The notes: generated by a model not told the origin, from the letters alone. 22,340 nt of DNA from an uncultured Phascolarctobacterium sp. (GCA_900552855.1 USBG01000011.1:1-22340), one strand, 5' to 3'; numbered from the stretch's first letter, positions 7,177-14,787 are shown. Numbers and translations are program-made.

Positions 7177-7956
7177 ATGAGCAGAACTGGTTTGTGGGAT
7201 TCTCATGCACATTTAGATTCAGATTATTTTACAGATGATAGAGAGCAGCTTATTGCTCAGCTGCAGCAGGATTTGGACGGTATTGTTAATCCTGGCTGTG
7301 ATTACGCAACATCTGCTTTTGCTGTTGATTTAGCAGAAAAATATGATTTTATTTATGCAGCAGTAGGTTATCATCCTGAGGAGCTTAAGGGTATTGCTCC
7401 TAACTATCTGGAGCAGCTGGAGGTTTGGGCACAGCACCCCAAGGTAGTTGCCATTGGCGAAATTGGTCTTGACTACTACTGGAAGGAAAACGAGCCTAAG
7501 GAGGTACAAAAGCGTATCTTCTTAGAGCAGATTGAGCTGGCTAAGGCCTATGATTTGCCAATTATTATCCATGACAGAGATGCTCATGGCGATATGCTGG
7601 ATTTGTTCCAGAACGAGGTTAAGGGCGTGGAGGCTGTTTTCCATTGCTTCTCAGGCTCTTTAGAAATGGCTAAGGAGCTTGTAAAGCGAGGCTATTATTT
7701 AGGCTTTGGCGGCACCTCTACCTATAAAAACGCTCAAAAGGTACGCGAGGTTATGGAATATGTTCCCAAGGAGCTGATGCTCTTTGAAACTGATAGTCCC
7801 TATCTGACTCCTGTGCCCTTCCGTGGCAAGCGCAATAATCCTGGCTATGTAGAATATACTGCCCGCCATGCAGCAGAGCTGCTTAAGATGGACTTTGACG
7901 AGCTGGCAGCAATTACTGCAGCTAATACTAAGAGACTGTTCAAGAAGATTAGGTGA
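7177..7956 (+). CDS. tatD: TatD family metal-dependent hydrolase (DNase)
   Basis: This 259-aa TIM-barrel amidohydrolase has all expected metal ligands: HxH at residues 10 and 12 (DSHAHLD), Glu95 (GEIGLDYY), His132 (IIHDRDAH), His156 (FHCFSG) and Asp206 (ETDSPYL). Biochemically studied relatives are 3'-5' exonucleases on DNA/RNA linked to repair of oxidative damage. The position right after metG is a common neighbourhood in Bacillota. The ribosome-binding site (GCGAGG, 7165-7170) is weak. The stop codon at 7956 is 4 nt from the next start, so the zinc-ribbon gene is probably translated from the same message. Confidence 0.94.
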   Translation: MSRTGLWDSHAHLDSDYFTDDREQLIAQLQQDLDGIVNPGCDYATSAFAVDLAEKYDFIYAAVGYHPEELKGIAPNYLEQLEVWAQHPKVVAIGEIGLDYYWKENEPKEVQKRIFLEQIELAKAYDLPIIIHDRDAHGDMLDLFQNEVKGVEAVFHCFSGSLEMAKELVKRGYYLGFGGTSTYKNAQKVREVMEYVPKELMLFETDSPYLTPVPFRGKRNNPGYVEYTARHAAELLKMDFDELAAITAANTKRLFKKIR

Positions 7957-7960
7957 AAAG

Positions 7961-8392
7961 ATGTATTGTAAAAATTGCGGCAGGGACGTAGGCCCTGATA
8001 CTAATTTTTGCCCTCACTGCGGCGTTCGCCTTAAGGGTACTGGCGATGAATACAGAAGGCGTAATGATTTTTCCGAAGATAATAATGAGCAGTTTTATAA
8101 GCAGACCTGGTTTGGCATTCTGATGCTCTTTGTATTTTGGCCTATAGGACTGTATTTGCTGATTAAATACGGCGGTAGCTTTACCAAGATAGTCTTTGGT
8201 ATATTTGCAGGACTCATAACGCTGCTGTTCTTTGGCCTGTTTTTCATAGGCTGCAGTCTGGATCTGCTGACTCCAGATATTCCTGCCAACAGCGATGTCC
8301 AGATACGCATAGAGGACAGGCCTCAGCAGGAGGACGACTCCTTACGCCAAAAGGTGCTGGAGGAAATGCGTAAAGCGGCAGTGAGCTTGTAA
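7961..8392 (+). CDS. Zinc-ribbon membrane protein of unknown function
   Basis: A 143-aa protein that begins MYCKNCGRDVGPDTNFCPHCG, a zinc-ribbon with Cys 3, 6, 17 and 20. A short charged linker follows, then two membrane segments (about residues 50-70 and 76-99), then a polar Gln/Glu-rich tail (about 105-143). The ATG at 7961 is chosen because the zinc-ribbon begins there, 4 nt after the tatD stop, with AGGTGA just upstream; a longer reading from 7868 would lie inside tatD. Such zinc_ribbon-plus-TM proteins are common in Bacillota, with no agreed role. The N-terminus is predicted cytoplasmic. A strong terminator follows. Confidence 0.8.
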   Translation: MYCKNCGRDVGPDTNFCPHCGVRLKGTGDEYRRRNDFSEDNNEQFYKQTWFGILMLFVFWPIGLYLLIKYGGSFTKIVFGIFAGLITLLFFGLFFIGCSLDLLTPDIPANSDVQIRIEDRPQQEDDSLRQKVLEEMRKAAVSL

Positions 8393-8420
8393 GAGGGAGA
8401 AAATAGAAGGCTAAGAAGTA

Positions 8421-8459
8421 AAAAGCACTAACCATTTTTTGGATGGTTAGTGCTTTTTT
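8421..8459. terminator. Strong bidirectional terminator after the zinc-ribbon gene
   Basis: A perfect 15-bp stem (8421-8435 with 8443-8457, core AGCACTAACCAT) and a 7-nt loop, with T runs on the plus strand and A runs that become T on the minus strand. Confidence 0.95.
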
Positions 8460-8461
8460 GT

Positions 8462-8642
8462 CCCTCAAAGACAAAATTGCCATATTACCATACTCCTTTA
8501 CAAAAATTTTAGCCGTCTCCACCTGCTAGCTGAGCAGGCTTTGCAGGACTGCGCTGCTATTTCGGATTAGGCAGCGTGCCTTAGAGGCTGCTGTGTTTTT
8601 GCCGCTCACTTATATAGTGACATCAAAAGTGGCAAAAACAGC
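8462..8642 (-). repeat. Repeat-like or decayed coding segment with inverted repeats
   Basis: This GC-richer patch lies in an AT-rich gap. On the minus strand it reads open from a GTG at 8609 through to 8462, interrupted only by one TAG at 8526-8528 (frame includes KARCLIRNSSAVLQSLLS, stop, QVETAKIFVKEYGNMAILS). Structural features are CCTGCT / AGCAGG (8522-8527 and 8533-8538) and GTTTTTGCC / GGCAAAAAC (8595-8603 and 8631-8639), the latter extended outward by GCTG/CAGC. No ribosome-binding site precedes the GTG. It may be a dispersed intergenic repeat or a decayed gene. The sequence features are certain; the identity is not. Confidence 0.4.
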
Positions 8643-8710
8643 CCCATGTCAAAAAAATTTAAAATTTTTTATTTTTCCGCAGAACCAATGATATATAAGA
8701 ATTTGCATAA

Positions 8711-8878
8711 TATATAAGTAATAACAATTTAGGAGATGAACATAAATCTGGAAAGTCGGGCGGTGATTATTCTAGCGAACTTTATGAGGAAGAAAGATGG
8801 AATAGAGTAATAGATATGTTAACAGAAGGGTATAGTAAAGAGATATTTCTTCACATGGTAGATATACTTACTAAATAA
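8711..8878 (+). pseudogene. Orphan coding fragment without a start codon
   Basis: A 55-codon open frame runs from the stop at 8708-8710 to TAA at 8876-8878. It contains GDEHKSGKSGGDYSSELYEEERWNRVIDMLTEGYSKEIFLHMVDILTK, split here as GDEHKSGKSGGDYSSELYEE then ERWNRVIDMLTEGY then SKEIFLHMVDILTK. The composition looks like real protein (amphipathic helix, acidic and Trp residues), but there is no ATG, GTG or TTG with a ribosome-binding site at its head; the first Met is deep inside. It looks like the C-terminal remnant of a gene whose front is lost. I do not recognise the family. Confidence 0.4.
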
Positions 8879-9006
8879 TGTAATTATTATACATTTTATG
8901 CTATTGTTGTTAGACAATTTAATTAATGCTATTATTGCAGTGGTAAGTTAAAATTGGATACTGAATTTGGACTAGGTAGCTCTAAACATAAGGAATAGAC
9001 TAATGC

Positions 9007-9060
9007 AAAAAAATTAAGGAGTCAATCCGTAAATTTGTGGATTGACTCCTGTTTTGTTTT
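9007..9060. terminator. Bidirectional terminator, serving the MATE gene on the minus strand
   Basis: A perfect 12-bp stem AGGAGTCAATCC / GGATTGACTCCT (9017-9028 with 9039-9050). T-rich tracts flank both sides: GTTTTGTTTTT on plus and TTAATTTTTTT on minus. It lies 7-60 bp beyond the stop codon of the MATE gene. Confidence 0.9.
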
Positions 9061-9066
9061 TAGATG

Positions 9067-10413
9067 CTATTCCATGAGCTTGATTTTGCGCCAGCCGCCG
9101 CTGCGCCAGCGATAGATAAAGACTATTGCACGCAGGCATTCGTCAAGGCACATGGCCAGCCATACGCCTATGAGACCATAGCCCATAACGATGCCAAAGA
9201 CGTAGGCACCAAGGGTTGCTGTGAGCCACATGGAGATGAGTCCTGTGGTGACAGGCCATTTGATGTCGCCTGCTGCCTGCAGTGACATGACCATGACCAT
9301 GTTGACGGCACGTCCCATTTCCAAAAAGATTTCGATGAGGAAGATGTGGCGGCCAAGCTCCAGAACCTCAGGGTTATCTGTAAAGATGCCATAAATAAGG
9401 TCGCTGTTAAGATAGAGAACAAAGGTTATGGTGCCGCTTATGAGCACGCCAAAGCGGATGGTTTTCCATACTCTGGTGCTGACTGCGTCCAGATTGCCTG
9501 TGCCGATAAGAAAGCCGACAATGATTTGTGTGGCCATAGCTAGTGCCTGTGTATAAACGTAGGAGCAATTGGCGATGATGTAGGCATAAACCTTGGTAGT
9601 AATAACTACAATACCCATAACATTAACGAAGCGCATGATGACCATTTGAGAGATGTGGTAGGAAAGGGCCTCGCCTCCAGATGGAAGACCAAGATACAGA
9701 ATTTTAAATAGGGTGTGCTTGGGAAAGGGTGTAAGATATTTTTTAGAAAGCTTAACATCAATGTATTTGCGGAAAAAGTAAATGATGATTAAAAGTCCCA
9801 GGACCTTGCTGCTGTTGGTACTGATAGTTACACCTAGAACTCCTAAGGGCGGAATTGGTCCAAAGCCGTGAATCAAGAAGCAATTGCCAGTGATGTTGAT
9901 GACGTTCATAATAATGGATGTTATCATGGTTATCTTCAGCAGGGAATAGCCGCGGAAGAAAGATATGAAGGAAACATAGGCTGCCTGAACAATTGTAAAT
10001 AAACCTATGTAGCGTAAAAACAGAGATGCATCTGCCCAGATTTCCTGAGGTACGCCTAAAAGATGCAGAAAGAAGTCGTCAAATAAGAAAAGGGCAGCAC
10101 TGATAATACCACCAATAGTAAGATTGGTTAGCAGTGCTACAGTGCAGACTTCGGCCACCTTTTCTTTATTGTTAGCGCCACGATATTGAGCAATGAGGAT
10201 GGTAGCGGCCATGCTGATAACGCTGAGGGCGATGATAACAATATTGATGATTTGGTTAGCGTTGCCTACTGCTGCAACAGAATGCTGTGAGTAGCGGCTC
10301 AGCATAAACTGGTCTACATTACCTACCATCATCTGTAGTAATATTTCTATAAATATAGGCCATGTCATTTTAAAAACAGAAAGCTGTTCTGCTTTTTCCT
10401 TGATTTTACTCAT
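9067..10413 (-). CDS. MATE family multidrug/metabolite efflux transporter
   Basis: A 448-aa polytopic membrane protein with about twelve segments in two homologous halves, as in the MATE (NorM/DinF-type) family, which couples Na+ or H+ entry to efflux of cationic drugs or metabolites. The first MatE half is visible from KMTWPIFIEILLQMMVGNVDQFMLSRYSQHSVAAVGNANQ, and the second from LPSGGEALSYHISQMVIMRF. The start at 10413 (MSKIKEKAEQ) is chosen because AGGGGG lies about 12 nt upstream and a normal MATE N-terminus begins here. The frame stays open further upstream to an ATG at 10476, but without a ribosome-binding site. Expression starts from a good promoter at 10504-10532. The substrate is not deducible. 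Confidence 0.92.
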   Translation of the reverse strand: MSKIKEKAEQLSVFKMTWPIFIEILLQMMVGNVDQFMLSRYSQHSVAAVGNANQIINIVIIALSVISMAATILIAQYRGANNKEKVAEVCTVALLTNLTIGGIISAALFLFDDFFLHLLGVPQEIWADASLFLRYIGLFTIVQAAYVSFISFFRGYSLLKITMITSIIMNVINITGNCFLIHGFGPIPPLGVLGVTISTNSSKVLGLLIIIYFFRKYIDVKLSKKYLTPFPKHTLFKILYLGLPSGGEALSYHISQMVIMRFVNVMGIVVITTKVYAYIIANCSYVYTQALAMATQIIVGFLIGTGNLDAVSTRVWKTIRFGVLISGTITFVLYLNSDLIYGIFTDNPEVLELGRHIFLIEIFLEMGRAVNMVMVMSLQAAGDIKWPVTTGLISMWLTATLGAYVFGIVMGYGLIGVWLAMCLDECLRAIVFIYRWRSGGWRKIKLME

Positions 10414-10442
10414 TTTCTGAAAATTCCCCCTAAAAATAAAAA

Positions 10443-10461
10443 GAGGCCGCTCCAAGGCGTC
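10443..10461 (-). promoter_or_regulatory. Leader hairpin upstream of the MATE gene, possible attenuator
   Basis: Within the ~85-nt leader, the minus strand reads GACGCC-TTGGAGC-GGCCTC (stem of five pairs with one mismatch) followed at once by TTTTTATTTTT, a terminator-like arrangement ahead of the start codon. The stem is short, so this is tentative. Confidence 0.3.
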
Positions 10462-10503
10462 CCAACAAAGTAACATATTAATATATCTATTTTTTGTGTT
10501 GCT

Positions 10504-10532
10504 ATTATACTGCAAGGATAGGATTATGTAAA
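10504..10532 (-). promoter_or_regulatory. Promoter of the MATE gene
   Basis: On the minus strand, TTTACA (10527-10532), a 17-bp spacer and a perfect TATAAT (10504-10509). The predicted transcription start is near 10497, giving a leader of about 85 nt. Confidence 0.75.
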
Positions 10533-10704
10533 TATGTAAGAAATAAAGTAATTAAAGTTAGCGAACTGTCTCTATGATGCTCAACGTAATGGTGCTGACA
10601 TATGTTTTAGTAGAACTATTATGGTAAAAGTGTAAAACAAGATACATATTTTGTATATTAAGCACTGTTCGTTTGAAAGATAAAGTATTTTTTATAGTTA
10701 GCTG

Positions 10705-10733
10705 TTGACAACTATATATAAAAGGAGTATAGT
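10705..10733 (+). promoter_or_regulatory. Promoter of the TrmB-lysA operon
   Basis: TTGACA (10705-10710), a 17-bp spacer and TATAGT (10728-10733). The predicted start of transcription, near 10740, falls in an inverted repeat. Confidence 0.75.
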
Positions 10734-10750
10734 GTTCTTAAACAGGAACA
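10733..10750. promoter_or_regulatory. Candidate operator TGTTC-N8-GAACA
   Basis: Perfect 5-bp arms TGTTC (10733-10737) and GAACA (10746-10750) overlap the end of the -10 element and the predicted +1. This placement would suit a repressor, perhaps the TrmB protein itself. Short arms make this an inference. Confidence 0.35.
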
Positions 10751-10777
10751 ACAAAGGAAGGGCTGAATGAGGGATTT

Positions 10778-11488
10778 ATGGAACTGATTGAAGGTTTGAC
10801 ACATTTCAATTTAACAAAGCAAGAGGCAACCTTATATGTGCTGCTGTTGCGTTCTGGCCAGCTAACAGGCTACGAGGCATCTAAGCAAACAGGTATTTCT
10901 CGATCTAATACTTATACTGCGCTGGCAGGTCTTGTTGACAAGGGTGCTGCATATGTATTGGAGGAGGGTAAGGTTACTCGCTATACACCTGTTGCTCCTG
11001 AGGAATTTTGCTCTAATAAGCTGAGCAGACTGGAAGAGATAAAGAAAGATATACTAAGCCAGCTGCCCATGCTTACGAGCGAGGTTGAAGGCTATGTAAC
11101 TATCAAAGGCGAGCAGGAGATAATAAATAAATTAAAAAATACTGTTCGTCAGGCACAGGCTCGTATTTATGTTTCCGCAAATACTCGTGTTTTAGAGCTT
11201 TTAAGAGAAGAGCTGAACGCGGCGTTAGCTAAGGGCTTGAAGGTAGTTATTATTAGTGATGAAAGCTTTAAAATGGATGGAGCTATCTGCTATGGTACTG
11301 TTAAACAAAATGAACAGATTCGTCTGATTGCAGACTCTCACACGGTGCTTACCGGTGATTTAGAGGATGAGGATAATTCCACTTGTTTATATTCCTGTAA
11401 GCGCAATCTGGTAGATTTATTCAAGGATGCGCTGAAAAATGAAATACAATTAATTAGATTGCAGAAAGGTGAGAGAATAAATGGCTAA
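10778..11488 (+). CDS. TrmB family transcriptional regulator
   Basis: A 236-aa protein. Residues 1-75 form a winged helix-turn-helix of the TrmB type (LTKQEATLYVLLLRSGQLTGYEASKQTGISRSNTYTALAGLVDKG). A coiled linker around 76-100 and an effector-binding C-terminal domain follow (about 105-230, including ARIYVSANTRVLELLREEL and GLKVVIISDE). Archaeal TrmB proteins sense sugars, and bacterial relatives are poorly characterised. Its stop overlaps the lysA start by 8 nt, so the two are co-translated; regulation of the operon by its own product is an inference. The only strong upstream ribosome-binding site, AAGGAAGG (10754-10761), is better spaced for an out-of-frame ATG at 10767 encoding six residues than for this ATG, which has only GAGGG at 10769-10773. 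Confidence 0.88.
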   Translation: MELIEGLTHFNLTKQEATLYVLLLRSGQLTGYEASKQTGISRSNTYTALAGLVDKGAAYVLEEGKVTRYTPVAPEEFCSNKLSRLEEIKKDILSQLPMLTSEVEGYVTIKGEQEIINKLKNTVRQAQARIYVSANTRVLELLREELNAALAKGLKVVIISDESFKMDGAICYGTVKQNEQIRLIADSHTVLTGDLEDEDNSTCLYSCKRNLVDLFKDALKNEIQLIRLQKGERING

Positions 11489-12773
11489 GAAGGTACCCTT
11501 TATAAATAAAGAAGCATTAGAAAATATTGTGGAGCAGTTTCCTACACCGTTTCATCTATATGATGAGGCTGGTATTCGTCGCACTGCCCGCCTTTTAAAT
11601 CAAGCTTTTGCTTGGAATGAGGGCTTTAAGGAATATTTTGCTGTTAAAGCAACTCCTAATCCTTATATTTTGCAAATTCTGCGTGAAGAAGGCTGTGGTG
11701 CAGATTGTTCTTCCTACACTGAACTACTGATGAGTGATGCAGTTGGCTTTAAAGAGCATGAGGTAATGTTCTCCTCTAATGCTACTCCTGCAGAGGACTT
11801 TGTACTGGCTAAGAAGCAGGGTGTTATTATTAATCTTGATGATTTTACTCATATTGATTTTTTGGAAAAAGTAGCAGGCTTGCCTGAAACAATTTGTTGC
11901 CGTTATAATCCTGGTGGTCATTTTACTATTGAAAATAACATTATGGATAATCCTGGAGAAGCAAAATATGGCATGACCCACGAACAGATTTTAGAGGCCT
12001 ACAGCATTTTGAAGGCTAAGGGTGTTAAGCATTTTGGTATGCACGCACTTTTGGCCTCCAACACTGTTACTAATGAATACTATCCGGAGCTGGCACGCAT
12101 TCTCTTTAATGTGGCAGTAGAAATTAAAGAAAAAACTGGCGTAGAGCTGGAATTCATTAATCTGTCCGGTGGTGTAGGCATTGCTTATAAGCCTGAACAG
12201 CAGGAAAATGATATTTTAGCAATTGGTGAAGGTGTACGTAAGGTATACGAAGAGGTGCTTGTCCCTGCTGGTATGGGTAAGGTTAAAATCTTCTCTGAGC
12301 TGGGTCGTTTTATGCTGGCTCCTAATGGTGCTCTTGTTACTAAAGCTATTCACCAAAAGCATACCCATAAGGAGTATATTGGCTGTGATGCCTGCGCTGC
12401 TAACTTGATGCGTCCTGCAATTTATGGCTCCTATCACCATATTACCGTTATGGGCAAGGAAAATGCTCCCTGCGACCATAAATATGATGTAACTGGTGGC
12501 TTGTGCGAAAACAGTGATAAATTTGCAATCGATAGAATGCTGCCTGAAGTAGAGATTGGTGACCTGCTTTATATTCATGATACAGGTGCTCATGGCTTTG
12601 CTATGGGCTACAACTATAATGGCAAGCTCCGTAGCGCAGAGATTCTGCTGCAGGAGGATGGCAGTGCTAAAATGATTCGTCGTGCAGAAACTCCAAAGGA
12701 TTATTTTGCAACCTTTGACAATGGTGACTTTGCAGTTGCCTTGGATAAGGCCATTGCTGATGCTGAAGCATAA
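11481..12773 (+). CDS. lysA: Diaminopimelate decarboxylase (long-type, fold III PLP enzyme)
   Basis: A 430-aa alanine-racemase-fold decarboxylase that would convert meso-diaminopimelate to L-lysine. Lys56 in YFAVKATPNP is the PLP Schiff-base residue. The Gly-rich phosphate loop NLSGGVGIAY (about 228-236), SELGRFM (272-278), the catalytic CENSDKFA (342-349, Cys342 reaching the partner active site of the dimer) and Tyr378 (MGYNYNGKLRSAE) are present. The usual HIGS motif is replaced by GMHALLASN (186-194), a variant I associate with one DapDC clade. The ribosome-binding site AAAGGTGAGAG lies inside the regulator gene. Relatives of this fold decarboxylate ornithine, arginine or carboxyspermidine, so DAP is likely but not proven. 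A terminator follows at 12867. Confidence 0.88.
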   Translation: MAKKVPFINKEALENIVEQFPTPFHLYDEAGIRRTARLLNQAFAWNEGFKEYFAVKATPNPYILQILREEGCGADCSSYTELLMSDAVGFKEHEVMFSSNATPAEDFVLAKKQGVIINLDDFTHIDFLEKVAGLPETICCRYNPGGHFTIENNIMDNPGEAKYGMTHEQILEAYSILKAKGVKHFGMHALLASNTVTNEYYPELARILFNVAVEIKEKTGVELEFINLSGGVGIAYKPEQQENDILAIGEGVRKVYEEVLVPAGMGKVKIFSELGRFMLAPNGALVTKAIHQKHTHKEYIGCDACAANLMRPAIYGSYHHITVMGKENAPCDHKYDVTGGLCENSDKFAIDRMLPEVEIGDLLYIHDTGAHGFAMGYNYNGKLRSAEILLQEDGSAKMIRRAETPKDYFATFDNGDFAVALDKAIADAEA

Positions 12774-12866
12774 TTTTACCCCAATATTGAATATAGTATG
12801 ATAAATGTAACGAGACTGCTGGTTGTTGATAGCTGGCTCTTCTCAAAATTTATTGGTATATTATGG

Positions 12867-12898
12867 AAGCCGCCTACTCAAGGGCGGCTTTTCTTTTA
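12867..12898 (+). terminator. Intrinsic terminator of the TrmB-lysA operon
   Basis: AAGCCGCC pairs with GGCGGCTT (8 bp, 8-nt loop), followed by TTCTTTT. It is located 94 bp after the lysA stop. Confidence 0.85.
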
Positions 12899-12901
12899 CT
12901 A

Positions 12902-12938
12902 AAAAAATACACTTCCTAAATCAAGGAAGTGCATTTTT
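12902..12938. terminator. Terminator of the ClC gene (minus), bidirectional
   Basis: CACTTCCT (12910-12917) pairs with AGGAAGTG (12924-12931), flanked by A and T runs on both sides. On the minus strand it is followed by seven T, directly after the stop codon at 12938. Confidence 0.85.
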
Positions 12939-14503
12939 TATTCCTGCTCGCCAATCATAGTGGTAAGCTGCTGAATATTTTCATTTTCTGTAAGGATGTA
13001 GAGAAAGTCTCCTGCCATAATCTTGGTATCACCAACTGGAGTAATGGTTGTTTCGCCACGTTTGATTTCTACCAGCAACGTGTTATTAGGCCAATGGACG
13101 TCTTTGACCAGCTTGCCTTCTACATGACTGCCGCTGCAGACGGACAGTTCAGCAATATTACGTTGGTGCAGTGTTTGAAAAGACGGCTTGCTGTTATTGA
13201 GCATACGGTTCAAAAGCTCTTCATAAATAGGCTTGCTATGGCAAAGCTCGGCAATAGCAAAGGCTATCATGGAGGCAATGGCTAAGGTTAGCAGCTGTTG
13301 ATAGGAGGAGGTCATTTCCATAATCAGGACGGTACCTGTAATAGGTGCACGAACGGAGCTGGAGAATAATGCTGCCATGGCTATTACAACGATATTGGCT
13401 GCGTAAATAGGTTGAACAGCTCCTATGGTAATAAGTACATTGGCACAAATGCTGCCGCTTAAGGCACCAATAACCAGCATAGGTAAGAAAAAACCACCAG
13501 GAACGCCACAACCATAGCTGACGAAGGTAAATATTAGCTTGCCTATTAAAAACAACAACAAAAGCTGTAAGGAGACCGGCGTTTTGGCTAAATGGTTAAT
13601 AAGCTCGTTGCCTCCACCTAAAACCTCTGGCAGAAAATAACCTAAAATACCGCCACATACAAGGGCAAAGATAATTTTATGGATAGGTGTGCGGAATATA
13701 GGCAATGCATAAAAGCGACCAATTGATAAAAGACCCTTGTTAAAAATAACGCCTGCCAAGCCTGCTGCAATGGCTACGATAACGACTATACCATAGTCGT
13801 TTATAGGCAATATTTGTAGATTAGGAAATTCAAAGATAGAATCACTACCAAAAAGAGCACGGGAGATAGTGGTTGCAGTAAAGGCAGCTGCCATAGATGG
13901 TAGCAGTACTACTATAGAAAAATTGCGATGCAGCTCTTCAAGTGCAAACATAACGCCGGCTAGTGGTGCGTTAAAGGCTGCTGCTAAGCCTGCGCTAGCA
14001 CCGCTTGTCATTAAATAGCGTTCCTCCATACGTGTGCGTCCCATAAGGCGGCTGATGCCTTGAGCTGCAACAGCACCAAGTTGAATTGATGGGCCTTCAC
14101 GTCCTAGGGAAAGACCAGCACCAATGCCTAAGATGCCTGCAGTAAGCTTAACCCATAAAATAGAGAACCAGTTCATCTTGATTAAACCAAGAATGGCACC
14201 TTTTACCTGAGGAATACCGCTGCCTGCAGCCATAGGCTCCTTAGTATTAAGAAAATGCAGAACAAAGCCTAGAATAATGAGTATTGTAAGCCAGCCAATT
14301 CCTAGACTCCAGTGGCCCTGACGAAGAGCTTCATAGAGGAGACTGCGCCATGCTTCTGCTTCAGAAAGAGTAAAGCGGAAAAAGCTAATGATAAGCCCAG
14401 CAAAAACGCCTGTTAAAATTCCTTCTGCAAATAGACGCAGTCTGAACTTGTGCCAGTCACTTATAGAACGATAGGTTTTTATAACCTGCATACGATTATC
14501 CAT
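12938..14503 (-). CDS. clcA: ClC family H+/Cl- antiporter with C-terminal TrkA_C domain
   Basis: A 521-aa membrane protein with all ClC signatures: GSGIP (residues 94-98, Ser for chloride), GREGP (134-138, gating Glu136), GGFFLP (336-341) and Tyr427 (KPIYEEL), equivalent to the central tyrosine. Glu190 in ALEELHRNF matches the intracellular proton-transfer glutamate (E203) of the E. coli protein, so it should be an exchanger and not a channel. Residues from about 445 to 521 form a cytosolic TrkA_C-type regulatory domain, a common addition in Bacillota. Exchangers of this class support extreme acid resistance or ion balance. AGGGAG is 7 nt before the ATG at 14503. An extended -10 promoter lies at 14581-14589. 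Confidence 0.94.
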   Translation of the reverse strand: MDNRMQVIKTYRSISDWHKFRLRLFAEGILTGVFAGLIISFFRFTLSEAEAWRSLLYEALRQGHWSLGIGWLTILIILGFVLHFLNTKEPMAAGSGIPQVKGAILGLIKMNWFSILWVKLTAGILGIGAGLSLGREGPSIQLGAVAAQGISRLMGRTRMEERYLMTSGASAGLAAAFNAPLAGVMFALEELHRNFSIVVLLPSMAAAFTATTISRALFGSDSIFEFPNLQILPINDYGIVVIVAIAAGLAGVIFNKGLLSIGRFYALPIFRTPIHKIIFALVCGGILGYFLPEVLGGGNELINHLAKTPVSLQLLLLFLIGKLIFTFVSYGCGVPGGFFLPMLVIGALSGSICANVLITIGAVQPIYAANIVVIAMAALFSSSVRAPITGTVLIMEMTSSYQQLLTLAIASMIAFAIAELCHSKPIYEELLNRMLNNSKPSFQTLHQRNIAELSVCSGSHVEGKLVKDVHWPNNTLLVEIKRGETTITPVGDTKIMAGDFLYILTENENIQQLTTMIGEQE

Positions 14504-14580
14504 AAAAATCTCCCTTGTAAAGTATTTTATATTTGTTGTTCTTATAAATATAAAATATAATAATTTGTTGCTTTCTTTAT

Positions 14581-14589
14581 ATTATAACA
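14581..14589 (-). promoter_or_regulatory. Extended -10 promoter of the ClC gene
   Basis: The minus strand reads TGTTATAAT, a perfect extended -10 element, about 80 bp upstream of the start codon. The same 9-mer occurs ahead of the BASS and YigZ genes. Confidence 0.6.
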
Positions 14590-14693
14590 CTTATGGATAC
14601 TTGATTATACAAATATTATGAAGCTATTTTCATTGTAGACGTGAAGCGCTTACTGATACGCTGATGAAGCCGTATTATCCAAAATAAAATATT

Positions 14694-14735
14694 CAAAGAA
14701 AAAGCTAGAGTCTGAGCATATACTCAAACTCTAGC
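14694..14735 (-). terminator. Intrinsic terminator of the BASS transporter gene
   Basis: GCTAGAGT...ACTCTAGC (14704-14711 with 14728-14735) plus an inner TGAG/CTCA after one mismatch, 6-nt loop. On the minus strand it is followed by TTTTTCTTT. It lies about 50 bp past the stop codon at 14788. It resembles the hairpin at 19785-19820. Confidence 0.8.
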
Positions 14736-14787
14736 AATAACCTATATTTAATTTATATGATATTTTGTTAGCCTATTATAAGCTTAT

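Noticed and set aside
8244..8522. Minus-strand ORF crossing the terminator at 8421-8459
   Set aside because: It runs antisense through the zinc-ribbon gene and a perfect terminator; only its upstream part is kept as a repeat-like candidate.
10414..10515. Longer N-terminus for the MATE transporter
   Set aside because: The promoter -10 box lies at 10504-10509, so the far start is not transcribed, and the ATG at 10476 has no ribosome-binding site.
10516..10777. Lysine riboswitch ahead of TrmB-lysA
   Set aside because: The predicted leader is under 45 nt and shows no multi-stem fold, far too short for a lysine riboswitch.
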